A DNA stretch of 54,438 nt from Basidiobolus meristosporus CBS 931.73 (GCA_002104905.1 MCFE01000601.1:1-54438); one strand, 5' to 3'; counted from the stretch's first letter, positions 42,465 through 54,342 are shown. Numbers and translations: made by a program. The notes: generated by a model from the letters alone, not told the origin.

Positions 42465-43798
42465 TCACTTGTTTAAAGAGAAGATCATCTTTGAGATAAT
42501 AGTGGTGTGCCTTCTTTCTGAGTTTCTAAACTCCTGAATTTCCATCCAACTAGGTTTCTTGAGTGTCCTTAGATATTCCTTGATCAGGCTCCAGGTAGTT
42601 CTCTCATGGTCTTTGATGGCAACCTGTTGGATCTCTGCATCAATCATATCATCAAAGTCAGGGTCTAAGTCTTCAAATAATTGTGGTCCCTTCCAGGAGA
42701 GTGCATCAGCCACAACATTTGTCTTGCCAGGGATATGTCTGACCTTAAAGTCAAACATTTTCAGCCATGCCATCCATTGGTTTGTGGCATCATCAGGTAG
42801 GTCAGGCTTGTTGCTCATTCTCATAAGTGGCTTGGCATCTGTCTCCAGAATGAAATGTGTCATGTAGAGTTGTGACTTCAGTTTCCTCAGCATCTTCACA
42901 ACTCCTAGTAGCTCTCTCTTAATCTGTGAGTATCTTTGCTCTCTAGCAGAGAATAGGCAGTTCTCATATCTGCGGGCATAGCGGTTGCCATCTTCATCAT
43001 CTTGGCCAAGTAGTGCTCCAGCTCCTATAGGGCTTGCATTCACTGTCAAAATAGGTGGGCATTCAGTGTTCTGATAGTCAAGAGGTATTAGAACTGGTGG
43101 AGATACTAAGGCCTCTTTCAGTACTAGCATGGATTCTACTTGTTCTTCTCCCCAGATAAATGGGGTATTCTTTCTCTGTAGTTGGTAGATTGGTTCTGCT
43201 ATCTCAGAAAATCTTGGGATCCAGATCCTAAAGAACCCACAAGCTGCCACAAAGCCATGGGCTTGTGTTTGATTTGTGGGGGTAGGCCAGTTGCATATCT
43301 TTTGTGTTGTGGAGTCTCCAGGTGAACAACCAAAGGTGTTGCATTTTTGTCCAACAATGGATATCTCTGATACACCAAAGCTGCTTTTTGCACTGCCAAT
43401 GGTGAGTCCAGCTTCTTCAATGGCTCCTACTATGGCATCATTGTCTGATATATGGTCATAGACAAACTTTGTTACTCCAGGCATAACTTCAGTGGTATGT
43501 CATCAACAGAAACAGCAGGTCTCTCAGGTATAAGCTGATACAGCACATTCACCATGCATCTCTGGAACTGGGCCACAGAGTTTGTAGCCCCTTGGCTGAG
43601 TCTGGTCATCCTTAAAAGTCCAAATGGTGTCTGTAGTGCAAACATATCTCTTGATGTCTCATCAAGGGGTATCTGGTCATATCCTGAGTAGAGATTGTAT
43701 GTTGAGTAGACAGAGTGGCCACTAAAGCTTTCTGCAAAGGCATCAATAGATGAATGCATAGCAGCATCCCTGATAGTGTCAGCATTTGCAGGCTGCAT
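42465..43798 (-). pseudogene. Gypsy-1 reverse transcriptase/RNase H
   Basis: RT is near the 3' end of the first block (LYSGYDQIPLDETSRDMF, FGLLRMTRLSQGATNS) with the catalytic box reading VSVDD instead of YVDD. RNase H (LTVNASPIGAGALLGQ, RYSQIKRELLGVVKML, HIPGKTNVVADALSW) has Asn where the family has the first catalytic Asp. The two blocks are in different frames around 43480. Confidence 0.85.
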
Positions 43799-44476
43799 GT
43801 CTTGAATGAATTGGAGCTTTCCATTCTTCTTTTTGGATACAAACTATCTGTTAGCATAAGGTCCATGGCAAGGTTCTAGGATACTGGCTTCTATCTCTTC
43901 TTAAGTAGGTCATGCACATCAGCTTGGAGTCCTCTGGTCAGTGGTCAAGGCTTAAATGACCAGGGTGTGTGGGGCACTGTGTGAATCTTGATAGTTTTTT
44001 CAACCAATGTCTTTAAGAGTCCCATCTCCTTGTCATTATATCAGAAGGCCTTATCATGCCTTTTCATGGTTTCTTCAAATAATAGTATCTCCTCTGATGT
44101 TAGGTTTCCATCACCAATAATAAGTTGCTTAAGTCTCTCAGGTGGAAGTTATATAACTTCTGGTGTTTCTTCTGGTGGACTAATGTAATCAGCAGGTTGA
44201 GATCCATCAGTCAAAGGTGTGAGTGATGGTCTAATCTTCTGCTCTACTGTCTTCTATTTTGTTCAAACCATAGCTGTCTGCTCCTGTATACCTATTGAGC
44301 AGCTCCAAATGTTGGGTGTATATTGTCAGGCTCCTTGTCTTCTTCTATAACAAGATGCGTCTTCTAGCAAGCAGTATGTGTCCTGTTATTGTTGGGTGTT
44401 ACACCACAGAAGGTTGACTGTAGCCCTGGTGTGGATCCTTGTATGGTGTACCATACTGACCCATTGGAATAACTGG
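43799..44476 (-). pseudogene. Gypsy-1 linker between protease and RT, no intact frame
   Basis: This interval lies between the protease-bearing frame and the RT core. Frames are fragmentary. The segment just upstream of RT (near 43866-43799) is the only clearly pol-like piece. Confidence 0.5.
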
Positions 44477-45628
44477 TTATGTAGCCTTGGTACTGGTTTC
44501 CCACAGTCTACCTAGCAGAAGGTCAAAGTTTGCCTTCTGGCAGATGAAGAGGGGAAGCCAGACCTTGATTCCTTGGACCTCAAAAGGGAACTTGTGCACT
44601 ACACCATAGAGTGGACTAGATCCTGAGTTTGCATCAGTCATGTTCCATCCAATATCTCTATCAACAGGCAGTAGCTCCTTGCTTCTAAGTGTCTTCCAGA
44701 AGTCTAGCGGCATAACACAAATCTCTGAGCCACTGTCAATATGGCAGTCAACAGAGTCATCATATATGTACCCTTTCACCACAGCAGTTGCAACTGAGTA
44801 AAAGGTCTTATTTTCAGTAGTGTTGTCATCCTTTTGGTTGTCTTCATGGTTTGTCTTAGTTATATTGGTGTCCATATGTTCAACAGCTTGTTGTCTTGTT
44901 CTAAGCTGCTCATCAAAGATCTTGCTAACAGATGGGGATACACTCATAATTTCTCCAACCAACAAAGTGAGGTTCTGCTTCAGCAGCTTCTCAGCAATCA
45001 GTTGAGGGCTTGAGTAGCTTGCTATCTCTGAGGTCATCTGAAAGTGAGGCAATGGATCTAGGTTGGGCAGCATACTAGGCCTCTTGTCAATAACAACTTC
45101 AGGTTCTTCAAATTGTGGTCTTCTAAGAATGAGTTTGGCAGGTTCTTCAGGGAGGTGTCTTTTGGTAGCAAAGGCATCAGCTTCATGTTGTCTGTTGTCA
45201 GGGCTGCTTGGATTCACTGTATGAGTCCCAGTAGGGGCATCATCAGTAATCTTTCTGGTTGCTAAGTCAGATTTCTGGAAAAGGGCTCTCATCCCTCCTC
45301 TTTGGAAATTAGTGGGAATCCTTCTTCCTTCCTTGTCAGCAAGCATTCCATCAGCATCAGATTGTACTGCTCCTTCACTGAGTAGCTGACTAAGCTCTGA
45401 GCATTCTTGTCTGGCATGCTGAGTAGAGTCACACCAAATGCAGTGTCTGGGCAAAGGTCTTTGGCCCTCAGCAGCTACATCAGCTGAGCCACTAATCATG
45501 AGGGCTAGCTTTTGTAGCTGTTCAGCGAGTTGGTCAATTCTGTTGGTAGTGTAGGTCAGATTGTCAGCAACAGCACTCCTTGGCTCCTTGGTTGATTGGT
45601 CTGGCAGATTGGATGTCAGGAGTCTCAT
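44477..45628 (-). pseudogene. Gypsy-1 gag C-terminus and aspartic protease
   Basis: A 383-codon open frame contains a zinc knuckle, CIWCDSTQHARQEC (CX2CX4HX4C, complete), and a protease active site, CHIDSGSEICVMPL. The N-terminal gag portion (about 46229-45650) is fragmented, with MPLPLSHGAPQFDGRNV in one frame. The element lacks a complete gag-pol. Confidence 0.82.
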
Positions 45629-46271
45629 AAAGATGGAGTTTGCTTTGCCTCTAGGAGATCATGTTTCATCTCTGCAAAGCAAGAAATGCCACACTTGTCA
45701 TCCTTGGCTGCATGTAAGTCAACCTTCCTTGCCAAGTCCTGAGGAAGCACTTGTGCAAGGTAAAGTGTCATTGGTAAACTCAGTTATAGCCTGGGACTCT
45801 AGGAGTGGATTGGTCATATCTTCATACTGTTGAATGAGCTCCTCAAGTGGTAGCTTGGAAAGTCCAGTCCTTCCAAAGTGTCTGAGGTCATCAGTTCCAT
45901 AGTATATCTGGGGTCTACCATACTTGGTCTGTAGTTATGTCTTCATTAAGGCCCAGTCAGTGAGAAAGTCGCCTTGTCTGAGAAGCTTTGTGGTGATATC
46001 ATTAGTGCAATAGTAGGGGAAGTCTTCAGCCATATCTTGTTCAGCATAGACTACATATCTTGCAGAGCTTCTCCCATTCAAATATGAAGCTTTCCACATT
46101 CCTTCCATCAAACTGTGGGGCTCCATGTGAGAGTGGTAATGGCATAGAGTTCATTTTGGGCAGGTAGGTTGGTGTTGTAACCTTGATAATATTGGTAGTC
46201 TCTTTTCCATAAGTGGATAACAGCTCCAATCTTCAGGTAAATCTTGTTGGGTCCTAGGGAGCCTCTATGAA

Positions 46272-46290
46272 CCCCCCACATTGGGTGCCA
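46272..46290 (-). other. Primer-binding site candidate of Gypsy-1
   Basis: TGGCACCCAATGTGGGGGG lies four bases inside the 5' LTR end. TGG would pair with the CCA tail of a tRNA. The tRNA identity was not determined. Confidence 0.6.
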
Positions 46291-47033
46291 AATATGTGGT
46301 GGTGTATAGGTTCAAGGGAGAGATACGTCCAACACTTCTCAAGTGCTTTGTGTGTGGGGTGTTCACTGGGTGCAATAACCTCTGGCAAAAGCTTGCTAGG
46401 AATACTTGGGTTCTGTCTCTAATCTAATGTGAAGGGGAATAAAGTCACAAGCTTGTCAAGGGAAAACTATTGAGCTACAATCCCCAACTTAGTTGGCATC
46501 TTACCAAAAGTATGTGCTGGATTCAGCATCCTTTGAGATGACAATGTACTAAAGCTTCCAAAGTCAAAACAATTGTAAACTCCATCCTGCAGGGACTTGA
46601 TAAGAATGCAGCTGTGGTCAATAGTTACAAAGACAGAAAAGTATCTTTGCCTGTACATGAACAAACCTGGGAAAGAATCAAATATAATAGAAGATACCTA
46701 CTCTGAGTATTCCTCACAAGGAGTAGCCTCCAAGGTCAGTTGGCTGTCAGCATGGTTTCCTGGGAGTGTCTTGTAGTCTGGGGTTGGAAGTTCAGGTAGC
46801 AGCAGGTAGCAGTGATCGCACTAATGAACAAGTTGGTATATTGATAAAAGGGATGATGATTTATTGTTGAGGGATAGCCCCCGTTATATACTTTTCTCAC
46901 TGGCTAAGTGATTACTAATCATAGTGTTGCCAAATGGTTCTGGATTTCAATAGAAATCTTAATGACATCAGTATGACCTAAGAATGCTCTAAGTAGGAGC
47001 CAGAAGGTTCTAGGAGGCACAGCACATCCAACC

Positions 47034-47382
47034 TGTTGTAAAAATTTGTAATTCCACCTAAATATTCACCTAACTTAGTCACTTAGATCATCACCTTCAA
47101 ATCCTAGAGAACTACTGACCAAATTCCTTGTTGGGATTTACTTATAATATTTTCACCAAAATACCAGGTACCCAGAACATGAAAATTCTCAAAGTTGTCC
47201 AAACAGCCCCAAACTTTGCACACATGTTCTTGGGACCTTCCTTAACCTATTCTACGTGTTTGTAATGCCAAGACCAGGTAAAAGTATAAATACTACTTTT
47301 ACATTCAATAAATCATTAAGTGAAACCACATAATCTACTTGTTCTCTCAATCACTTCCAATATCTCCAAGACTCTTACAACA
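47034..47382 (+). repeat. 5' LTR of Copia-1
   Basis: 349 bp. It contains a TATA box (TATAAA, 47285-47290) and AATAAA (47307-47312), so U3, R and U5 can be placed: transcription probably starts near 47310-47320. Confidence 0.88.
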
Positions 47383-47395
47383 GGTTATGAGCCCC
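47383..47395 (+). promoter_or_regulatory. Half-tRNA primer-binding site of Copia-1
   Basis: GGTTATGAGCCCC begins directly after the 5' LTR. It is complementary to the anticodon stem-loop of initiator tRNA-Met (GGGCTCATAACC), as in Drosophila copia, which primes from a cleaved tRNA-iMet half rather than the 3' CCA end. The same motif lies next to the LTR of Copia-2 and of the relic at 515. Confidence 0.75.
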
Positions 47396-47412
47396 AAGCT
47401 GTCACTCTCTGC

Positions 47413-48297
47413 ATGTCTACTACTGCTATTACTGGAATTTCTCCCTCTGCTGAAAAGTTGGATGGCTCTAACTACCAAGTGTGGAAGGTGAAGATTAACG
47501 GTGCTGCTACAAGAAAGAGGCCTTTGGGATATTGTCATGGCAGAAGAATGCCCTCCTAAAAACGTGGGAGAGGAAGCCTTAAAGGTGCCAGAAGAAAGAA
47601 CAAAGTGCCTTTAATTGCATTTGCCTTAATGTCAAGGACAAATTGCTAATTCAAGTGCTCAAGAGCAAAAACAGCAAAGAATGCCTGGAAGGCATTAGAA
47701 GACACCTAGCCAGTCATGTTCAGCTGCCAAAGGAAATGTATTTGAGAAGAAAATTCTTTACTACAAAGATGCTGCCAGGAGAAGAAATGAAAAATCTAAT
47801 TAATCAGAATTACCCTGCTGGTAGATGAGATGGAATCTGTGGGCATACCAACTACTGATTGAGAATGTGATAGTTGACCATCCTGAATAGCCTTACAGAC
47901 AAGTTTCAGGGCCTTGTATCAGCCTTAGAGTCCAGAACTGAATGATTTGACCTTAAATTATGTATATGGAAGGCTCCTGGATGAAGAATTAAGAAAATCA
48001 AGCGCCAATAAGAAGGAAGAAGAAAATGCTTTAATAAGCAATGTTAACCAACAAAGGAGGTACCCAAGACCCTACAAATGCAACAGCAACCTATTTTGCA
48101 ACTACTGCAAAAGGAAAGGACACACATCAGACCGGTGGCTCAAAAAGAGAGATTATCAGCAAAAGAAGCCTGAATATGGAAATGCTACAACAACTGAAGA
48201 TAGACTATTCATATCTGCACTAAATATGACCACAAACAAGGATTCTCAGACATTGTATATTGACTCTGGAGCCTCTCAACACTTTACACACCAATAA
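47413..48297 (+). pseudogene. Copia-1 gag with zinc knuckle and start of protease
   Basis: The first frame begins at ATG 47413 (EKLDGSNYQVWKVKI) and breaks at 47559. A later frame (47947-48297) carries a CCHC-type knuckle, CNYCKRKGHTSDRW, whose last Cys is Trp, and the protease active site YIDSGASQHF. Frame breaks lie between about 47560 and 47950. Confidence 0.85.
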
Positions 48298-49373
48298 GGA
48301 ATTTTTTACCCAATATCAAGAAGTTCCAATTAAGAAGGTTTTCATGAGTGACAATAGAACACTTGATGCAGTGGGAGAAGGAACTATCCAAGTAAACCTT
48401 AGAAGCAGTGAAGGAAGCCATACACTGACCTTTAAAGAAGTACTCTATGTACCAGAAATAGCCAAGAACCTACTCTCTGTAAGCAAGGCCACAGCAGAAG
48501 GACTCAGTTTCAGTTTTGACAATTCTGGATGCAGGATCACTGATCAAAATGGTGCTCATATTGCTTTGGGCATCAGAGATCAGAATTTATACAAGTTGAC
48601 TTATATTCCATCATATTTGGAAGCCAATATAAGTAACTTAAATGAAGAAACACCAATGCTTTGGCACAGGAGATCTGGGCACATCAATTTTGATTATTTG
48701 CGCAAAATGATCAAAGATCAGCTAATTTCTGGAGTGAAAATTGATCCCCCAGCTAATTTGGAGCACTGTGAAGCCTGCATATATGGGAAACAAGCCAGAC
48801 AGCTGTTCAAGAGCTCTGGGTTAATCAAAACTAAGAAAAAATTAGATCAAATTCACTCAGATCTGTGTGGACCTATGCAAAATTATCCTTAGGTGGGATG
48901 AAGTATTTAATCACTTTTATTGATGATTTTACAAGATACACATGGGTCTACTTATGGAGAGAAAGGAAGAAGCTCTGTCTAAGTTCAGGGAGTTTAAAGC
49001 CATGGTGGAGAGAGAAACTGGTGAAAAAATCAAGAAAATACGCTCTGACAATGGTGGAGAATATACCTCAAAACTCTTCATCCACTTCTGCAAAATTCAT
49101 GGGATAAAGCAAGAGACTACTGCACCATACTCCCCACAGCAAAATGGAGTAGCAGAACAAGCTAACAGATCAATAATTGATATGGCAAGGTCTATGATCC
49201 ATGATCAAAAATTATCCTATGATTTTTGGGCGGAATCAGTTGCCACTGCTGTATATCTTAAAAATAGGAGTTATAACAGATTACTTTTTAATTCAACTCC
49301 ATTTGAAGCATGGTGTGGATACAGACCAAGTGCAGAACATCTAAGAATATTTGGGTGTACAGCATATGCCTAA
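48260..49373 (+). pseudogene. Copia-1 pre-integrase and integrase
   Basis: The GAG-pre-integrase HHCC finger (LWHRRSGHINFDYLRK, HCEACIYGKQAR) is followed by the integrase core with HSDLCGPM, RSDNGGEYTS and QNGVAEQANRSI, that is, all three D, D, E residues. A frame change occurs near 48890-48945, and a stop follows after FGCTAYA. Confidence 0.85.
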
Positions 49374-49427
49374 AAACTGGCCGGAAATCAGTCAAAATCT
49401 GAGCCAAAAAGTGTAAAATGCATATTT

Positions 49428-51278
49428 TTGGGCTACTGCAATGAGAGTAAGGCATACAGACTCTACAATACCAAAGCAAAGAAGCTTATCAAGTCCAGGG
49501 ATGTGTTGTTTGATGAAAATTCAAAATTTTCACAAAAAATGACATCAGATGATGACAAAAATTTGATCCCAAGTCCACCAATTGTCAGGATTGAATTAGA
49601 GCAAAACAATGAAAATTTTTTCACTCCAGAGGACTCTACAACTGTGGTTCAGCCAGAATCAGTGCCCAGGAATATCCCAGAAGTGATCATTCCAGTATCA
49701 AATGCACGGAGATCAAATCAAACAAGAAATAGCCCAAATTACTATATCAATGAGGATACGAACTTAGCCTATGCCTATTCAGTCCATATTGATGAGTCCC
49801 AGACTGTAAAAGAGGCCCTAAATAGCCCTCAGATGAAGTTTTGGAGATCTGCAATGACTGAGGAATATCAGGCACTGATGGAAAACCAAACTTGGGACTT
49901 AGTCAAATTACTAATCAACCAAAAATCAATTGGATGCAGATAGGTCTTCAAGACAAAATACAAGGCTGATGGTACAATTGAAAGATACAAAGCAAGACTT
50001 GTAGCCAAAGGATACTCTCAAACAAAAGGACTTGACTATATTGAGACCTTTGCACCGGTAGCCAAGTTTAATTCCATCAGATTAATATTGGCTATTGCAG
50101 CCAAATATAAGTTTTTTATTCATCAAATGGATGTAAAAACTGCATTTTTGAATGGAGAACTTGATGAGGACGTGTATATGGACCAGCCTGATGGGTTTGT
50201 TGACCAAGATAACCCCCATTTGGTCTGCAAGCTTAAAAAGTCACTATAAGGTCTCAAACAATCATCAAGAGCCTGGAATTGCAAGATAGATTCTTATTTG
50301 GAATCCTTGAGTTTCAAAAGAAGTAATGTTGACTATAGTATATACTATAAGCCAGATAGAGCAAATCCAGTTCTATTAGCTCTATACGTGGATGATCTTA
50401 TTATAGCCGCCAATAACCTAGAAACATTGGAAGAGACTAAATCCAGCCTATCTAAGGAGTTCAAGATGTCTGATTTAGGAGATCTTAGTTACTACTTAGG
50501 GATTAAGTTCTCCATAGACAGAAGTACCCAGACTATTACCCTAAGCCAATCCAAGTATATTCAAGATATACTAAAGAAGTACAAAATGGAAGACTGTAAA
50601 CCGGCAGCTACCCCAATGGAGACAAACCTTAACTTGGTCAAAACTCCACCAAATCAAGAGAGCTTGGTGCCATCTGAAAGCTCTGACTTTCCTTATCAAT
50701 ATATGGTCGGCAGTCTGATGTATATCATGCTTGGAACTCGTCCAGATATCTCATATTCAGTGGGAGTTGTCAGCCAACGTAATCAGAACTATGGATCTGA
50801 TCATATTGCAGCAGTTAAGCAAATTTTTAGATACCTAAAAGGAACTGCTGATATCTGCTTAAGATACACTTATAAGGATTCAGAACAGGACCTTGTGGGA
50901 TACTCTGATGCTGATTGGGGACAAATTTTGGACGACAGAAGATCCACCACAGGATACACCTTTCTTTACTGCAAAGGAGCAATTTCATGGAATTCAAGAA
51001 AGCAACCAACCATAGCACTTTCTACTACAGAGGCAGAGTAGATAGCAGCCTGTGAAGCTACAAAAGAAGCAATGTGGTTAAGAAAACTCTTTACAGATTT
51101 AGGCCTATGTCAAAAAACGCCTATTACTTTATTTCAAGATAATCAAGGATGTATACAATTAGGTAGAAATCCAACTTTTCATGCTAGAACCAAGCACATA
51201 GATATTAGACATCATTTCATACGTGAAGCTATAGAGAATAACTTGGTTAGCTTAGTTTACTGTTCACAGATGAAATGA
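49428..51278 (+). pseudogene. Copia-1 reverse transcriptase and RNase H
   Basis: RT motifs are [18 protein letters not shown] and ALYVDDLIIAAN (YVDDL at 50385-50399). RNase H motifs are SDADWGQILDDRRSTTGY and HARTKHIDIRHHF. In-frame stops fall at 49941 (TAG where the family has Trp), 50247 (TAA for Tyr) and 51039 (TAG for Tyr). A frame change follows at the end (CSQMK, then DIFTKPLARDKF in another frame). Confidence 0.88.
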
Positions 51279-51375
51279 TTGCAGACATATTTACCAAACC
51301 ATTAGCTAGAGACAAGTTTGAATATCTTAGGTCAAAATTAGGACTAGTCAGTATGAACATTTAGCTGAGTAGGAG

Positions 51376-51723
51376 TGTTGTAAAAACTTGTAATTCCACC
51401 TAAATATTCACCTAACTTAGTCACTTAGATCATCACCTTCAAATCCTAGAGAATACTGACCAAATTCCTTGTTGGGATTTACTTATAATATTTTCACCAA
51501 AATACCAAGTACCCAGAACATGAAAATTCTCAAAGTTGTCCAAACAGCCCCAAACTTTGCACACATGTTCTTGCGACCTTCCTTAACCTATTTTACGTGT
51601 TTGTAATGCCAAGACCAGGTAAAAGTATAAATACTACTTTTACATTCAATAAATCATTAAGTGAAACCACATAATCTACTTGTTCTCCCAATCACTTCCA
51701 ATATCTCCAAGACTCTTACAACA
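51376..51723 (+). repeat. 3' LTR of Copia-1
   Basis: 348 bp, preceded by a purine-rich tract (GAGTAGGAG, 51367-51375). It is nearly identical to the 5' LTR. Confidence 0.88.
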
Positions 51724-52063
51724 CAACCAAGCAGGAATCAGCATGCTGAAACCTGTGTAATGTAGGGATACCATACATGGTATGGAATTGGTTGGGATGG
51801 TGACATGGGTTGATCATGTGTCATGGGTACTGGCCCAGGTACTTGCCTAATATAGAAGCACTTATAGCTAGTAATCTTACATAAAGTGAGGGGTAACCTA
51901 TGCAATAAGGTAAGCAGATGTGATAGTCAACCAGCTTATGAGATAGTACTGATCAGGTAAGATAAATGGGATAAAACTAAAATAAATGTAGTAGAGATAT
52001 AGGGAAGTAGAAAATATGGGAATGAGTACATCTGTCAGTGGGTGTCACTGTCACCCTACTACA

Positions 52064-52159
52064 GCGCTATATCCATGGTCTTAGTGTACTCTACAACTAT
52101 ATAAGTGGAACTGTCTGTCCAGTATATCCAACTGCCTTATATGGCCAAAAACGTGACGG
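52064..52159. other. Spacer between two Gypsy LTRs
   Basis: 96 bp of non-LTR sequence between the LTR end of Gypsy-1 (52063) and the next LTR (52160). Confidence 0.6.
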
Positions 52160-53238
52160 TGTGGTGGTGTATAAGTCCAAAGGGCAAAATACGGCCAACA
52201 CTTCTCAAGTGTGAATGTGTGTGGGGTGTTCACTGGGTGCGATAACCTCTGGCAAAAGCTTGCTAGGAATACTGGGTCTTTTATCTAATCTAATGTGATG
52301 GGGGATAAAGCCTCAAGCTTGTCAAGGGAAAACTATTGAACTACAATCCCCAACCTAGTTGGCGTCTTAACAAAAGTTTATAATGGCTTCGACGTCCTTT
52401 GAGATGACAATGTACTAAAGCTTCCAAAGTCAAAACAACTGTAAACTCCACCAACAGGGACTTGATAAGAATGCAGCTTTGACCAATAGTTACAAAGACT
52501 GAAAAGTATCTTTGCCTGTACAAGAACAAACTTGGGAAAACAAACAAATATAATAAAATACACCTACTCTGAGTATTCCTCACAAGTAGTGCCTCCAAGG
52601 TCAGTTGGCTGTCAGCGCAGTTTCCTGGGAGTATCGTCAGGTCTGAGTCAGAAAATAGTGGTAATAGGTAGCGGTGATCTCACTAATCAATAAGTTGGAA
52701 TATTGGAAGAGGGATGATTTATTTTAAGGGATAGCCTCCCTTATATACTTTTTTGCTGCTCAATTTCTTGCTAGAAAATACTTTCCGGAAGTTTCCAGAA
52801 GGTAGTAGACAACCAATCATGTCTTTGTGCACTAAAAATAGCGCAAATTCTTGGCGGATTGTTCCATGAGACATAGTAGCACCTAGCCAATCAGGTAGTG
52901 GTAACATGAAACCTCTGTGTCATGTGGTTGCCTCTTATGGTAGTGAGATGGGGGATTATGAAACCAAGATGGTCATGTGACATGGGCACTGTTGGGGTAC
53001 TTGCCTTATAAGGTAACTATCTTATCTTGGCATCTTGGCAAGGAATAAGAATAGCTTGTGCAATGGGTTAATAGTGACAAATAGTTTGTCAGCTTGCATA
53101 GTAATAATCACATAGACAAAAATAGGAAATATTGCAAATTTGGGATGATAATAATATAGGCGGGGTAATCCTTTTTAGGGAAGTGAACGCATAAGAATGA
53201 GCACATCTGCCTGTGGGTGTCACTGTGACCCCACTACA
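52160..53238 (-). repeat. 3' LTR of Gypsy-2
   Basis: TGTGGTGGTGTATAAG..CACTACA on the plus strand, colinear with the Gypsy-1 LTRs but visibly diverged, for example in the middle around 52740-53060. Confidence 0.86.
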
Positions 53239-53277
53239 TCCACCCCCCTCTCAGCTTTGAATTCAGGTCAAAGCAAA

Positions 53278-54342
53278 CTAAATGTGATGTGCGAAATTCT
53301 GGTGCTTGAATAGCTTAAGTCGGTTTCCTGCCACAGGTGCTCTTAGCGGTGTTCCATCAAGTTCAGACAGGTAGTAGCTTCCATTTCCAATCACCTTAGA
53401 GACAATATATGGGCCAGACCACTTATTGTCAAATTTGCGACTCCACTGCTTGTCTAAAGTGGAATCATAGAGCAGTACTGGATCTCCTTGCAGTAATGGC
53501 TTTGGTCTAAGGCTATGTGACTTGTCAAATGGTTCCTTGTTCTGAAGTCTTGTCTCTTTGAGTTTAGCAGCTGCTTGGGTAATATCAAGTTCATGGTGAT
53601 CAAGCTGTTTGATGCGTGTAGTCAGTAGTTCTTCTGTACTCATTGTAGTTCTCCACTCTAGCATGTTCCAGGATATTGAGTCAAGCTCTATGGGAAGAAC
53701 GCAATCATGTCCGTAAAGCAATTTGAATGGAGATAGACCTGTGCTGCGCTTTGTAGTGATTCTATCTGCCCAGAGTGCTAGATGAAGCTGTGTAGGCCAC
53801 TGTAGTGTCATGTTGTTGCAGCTCTTGACCAGGGAGTTAACCAACGGGCCATGGCCTCTTTCAACCATTCCATTGGCCTGTGGGTGATAAGCGGTAGTGA
53901 AAGCAATATGAATCTTGTATTGTGAGCAGAGTTCCTGGATCAAATTTGAGGTCATTTCTCCTCGGTCAGCAACAAACTGGCTGATGCAGCCAAATCTGCA
54001 TATTATATCTTCAAGAATAAATCTCCATATGGTGTGGCTTTTGTTATTGGGTAGGGCTCGAGCTTCTACCCACCCACTCAGATCATCTCTGGCAACAACA
54101 AGGTACTTCTTGGTTCCAGCAGTTGGCATGTGGACCAGGTCAATGCCAACCTTCTGCCATAGACAAGGTGTGTAGGTTGGATGGAGCGGCTCCTCATATC
54201 TCTTGGTTGACCTTCTTTGGCAAATGTCACAAGATTCAACAAAGTGTTGGACATCATGATACATATGCTCCCCAGTAGTACCTACTGGAAACAACATTGT
54301 AAGTGGCGTCTCTGCCTCTATGACCACCGGGTCTTCCTTCAT
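53278..54342 (-). CDS. Ty3/Gypsy integrase (Gypsy-2)
   Basis: A 354-codon open frame, part of a larger gag-pol polyprotein extending off the window. A zinc-finger end (HFVESCDICQRRS) precedes the core with catalytic Asp (GIDLVHMP), Asp (FVADRGEM) and Glu (NGMVERGHGP). Then come HLALWADRITTKRSTGLSPF and a C-terminal SH3-like part (DNKWSGPYIVSKVIGNGSYY). All three catalytic positions are present, unlike Gypsy-1. The apparent start is an internal Met, so 5' coding sequence continues beyond 54342. Confidence 0.88.
   Translation of the reverse strand: MKEDPVVIEAETPLTMLFPVGTTGEHMYHDVQHFVESCDICQRRSTKRYEEPLHPTYTPCLWQKVGIDLVHMPTAGTKKYLVVARDDLSGWVEARALPNNKSHTIWRFILEDIICRFGCISQFVADRGEMTSNLIQELCSQYKIHIAFTTAYHPQANGMVERGHGPLVNSLVKSCNNMTLQWPTQLHLALWADRITTKRSTGLSPFKLLYGHDCVLPIELDSISWNMLEWRTTMSTEELLTTRIKQLDHHELDITQAAAKLKETRLQNKEPFDKSHSLRPKPLLQGDPVLLYDSTLDKQWSRKFDNKWSGPYIVSKVIGNGSYYLSELDGTPLRAPVAGNRLKLFKHQNFAHHI

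Larger units (their letters stand above)
47034..51723 (+). mobile_element. Full-length Ty1/Copia retrotransposon (Copia-1)
   Basis: LTRs are 47034-47382 (349 bp) and 51376-51723 (348 bp), both TGTTGTAA..TTACAACA. The 5-bp target duplication is CAACC (47029-47033 and 51724-51728), inside the 5' LTR of Gypsy-1. The LTRs differ at about five bases plus one indel. The interior reads gag, zinc knuckle, protease, integrase, RT and RNase H in Copia order, but is broken by stops and frameshifts. It is a recent insertion of an already defective, or since degraded, copy. Confidence 0.93.
40410..52063 (-). mobile_element. Ty3/Gypsy retrotransposon (Gypsy-1), split by a nested Copia
   Basis: The 3' LTR is 40410-41485 (1076 bp). 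The 5' LTR is 46295-47033 plus 51729-52063, interrupted by Copia-1; joined without the Copia and its duplicated CAACC it is 1074 bp. LTRs run TGTAGTAG..CACCACA on the minus strand. A primer-binding site (TGGCACCCAATGTGGGG, 46290-46274) follows the 5' LTR after a TATT spacer, and a purine tract (GGGAGGGGGGTGGA, 41499-41486) abuts the 3' LTR. Pol order is gag-protease-RT-RNase H-integrase, which is Ty3/Gypsy order. Flanking bases (GGTGG and GCGCT) do not form a target duplication, so the ends may be recombined. Confidence 0.9.
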
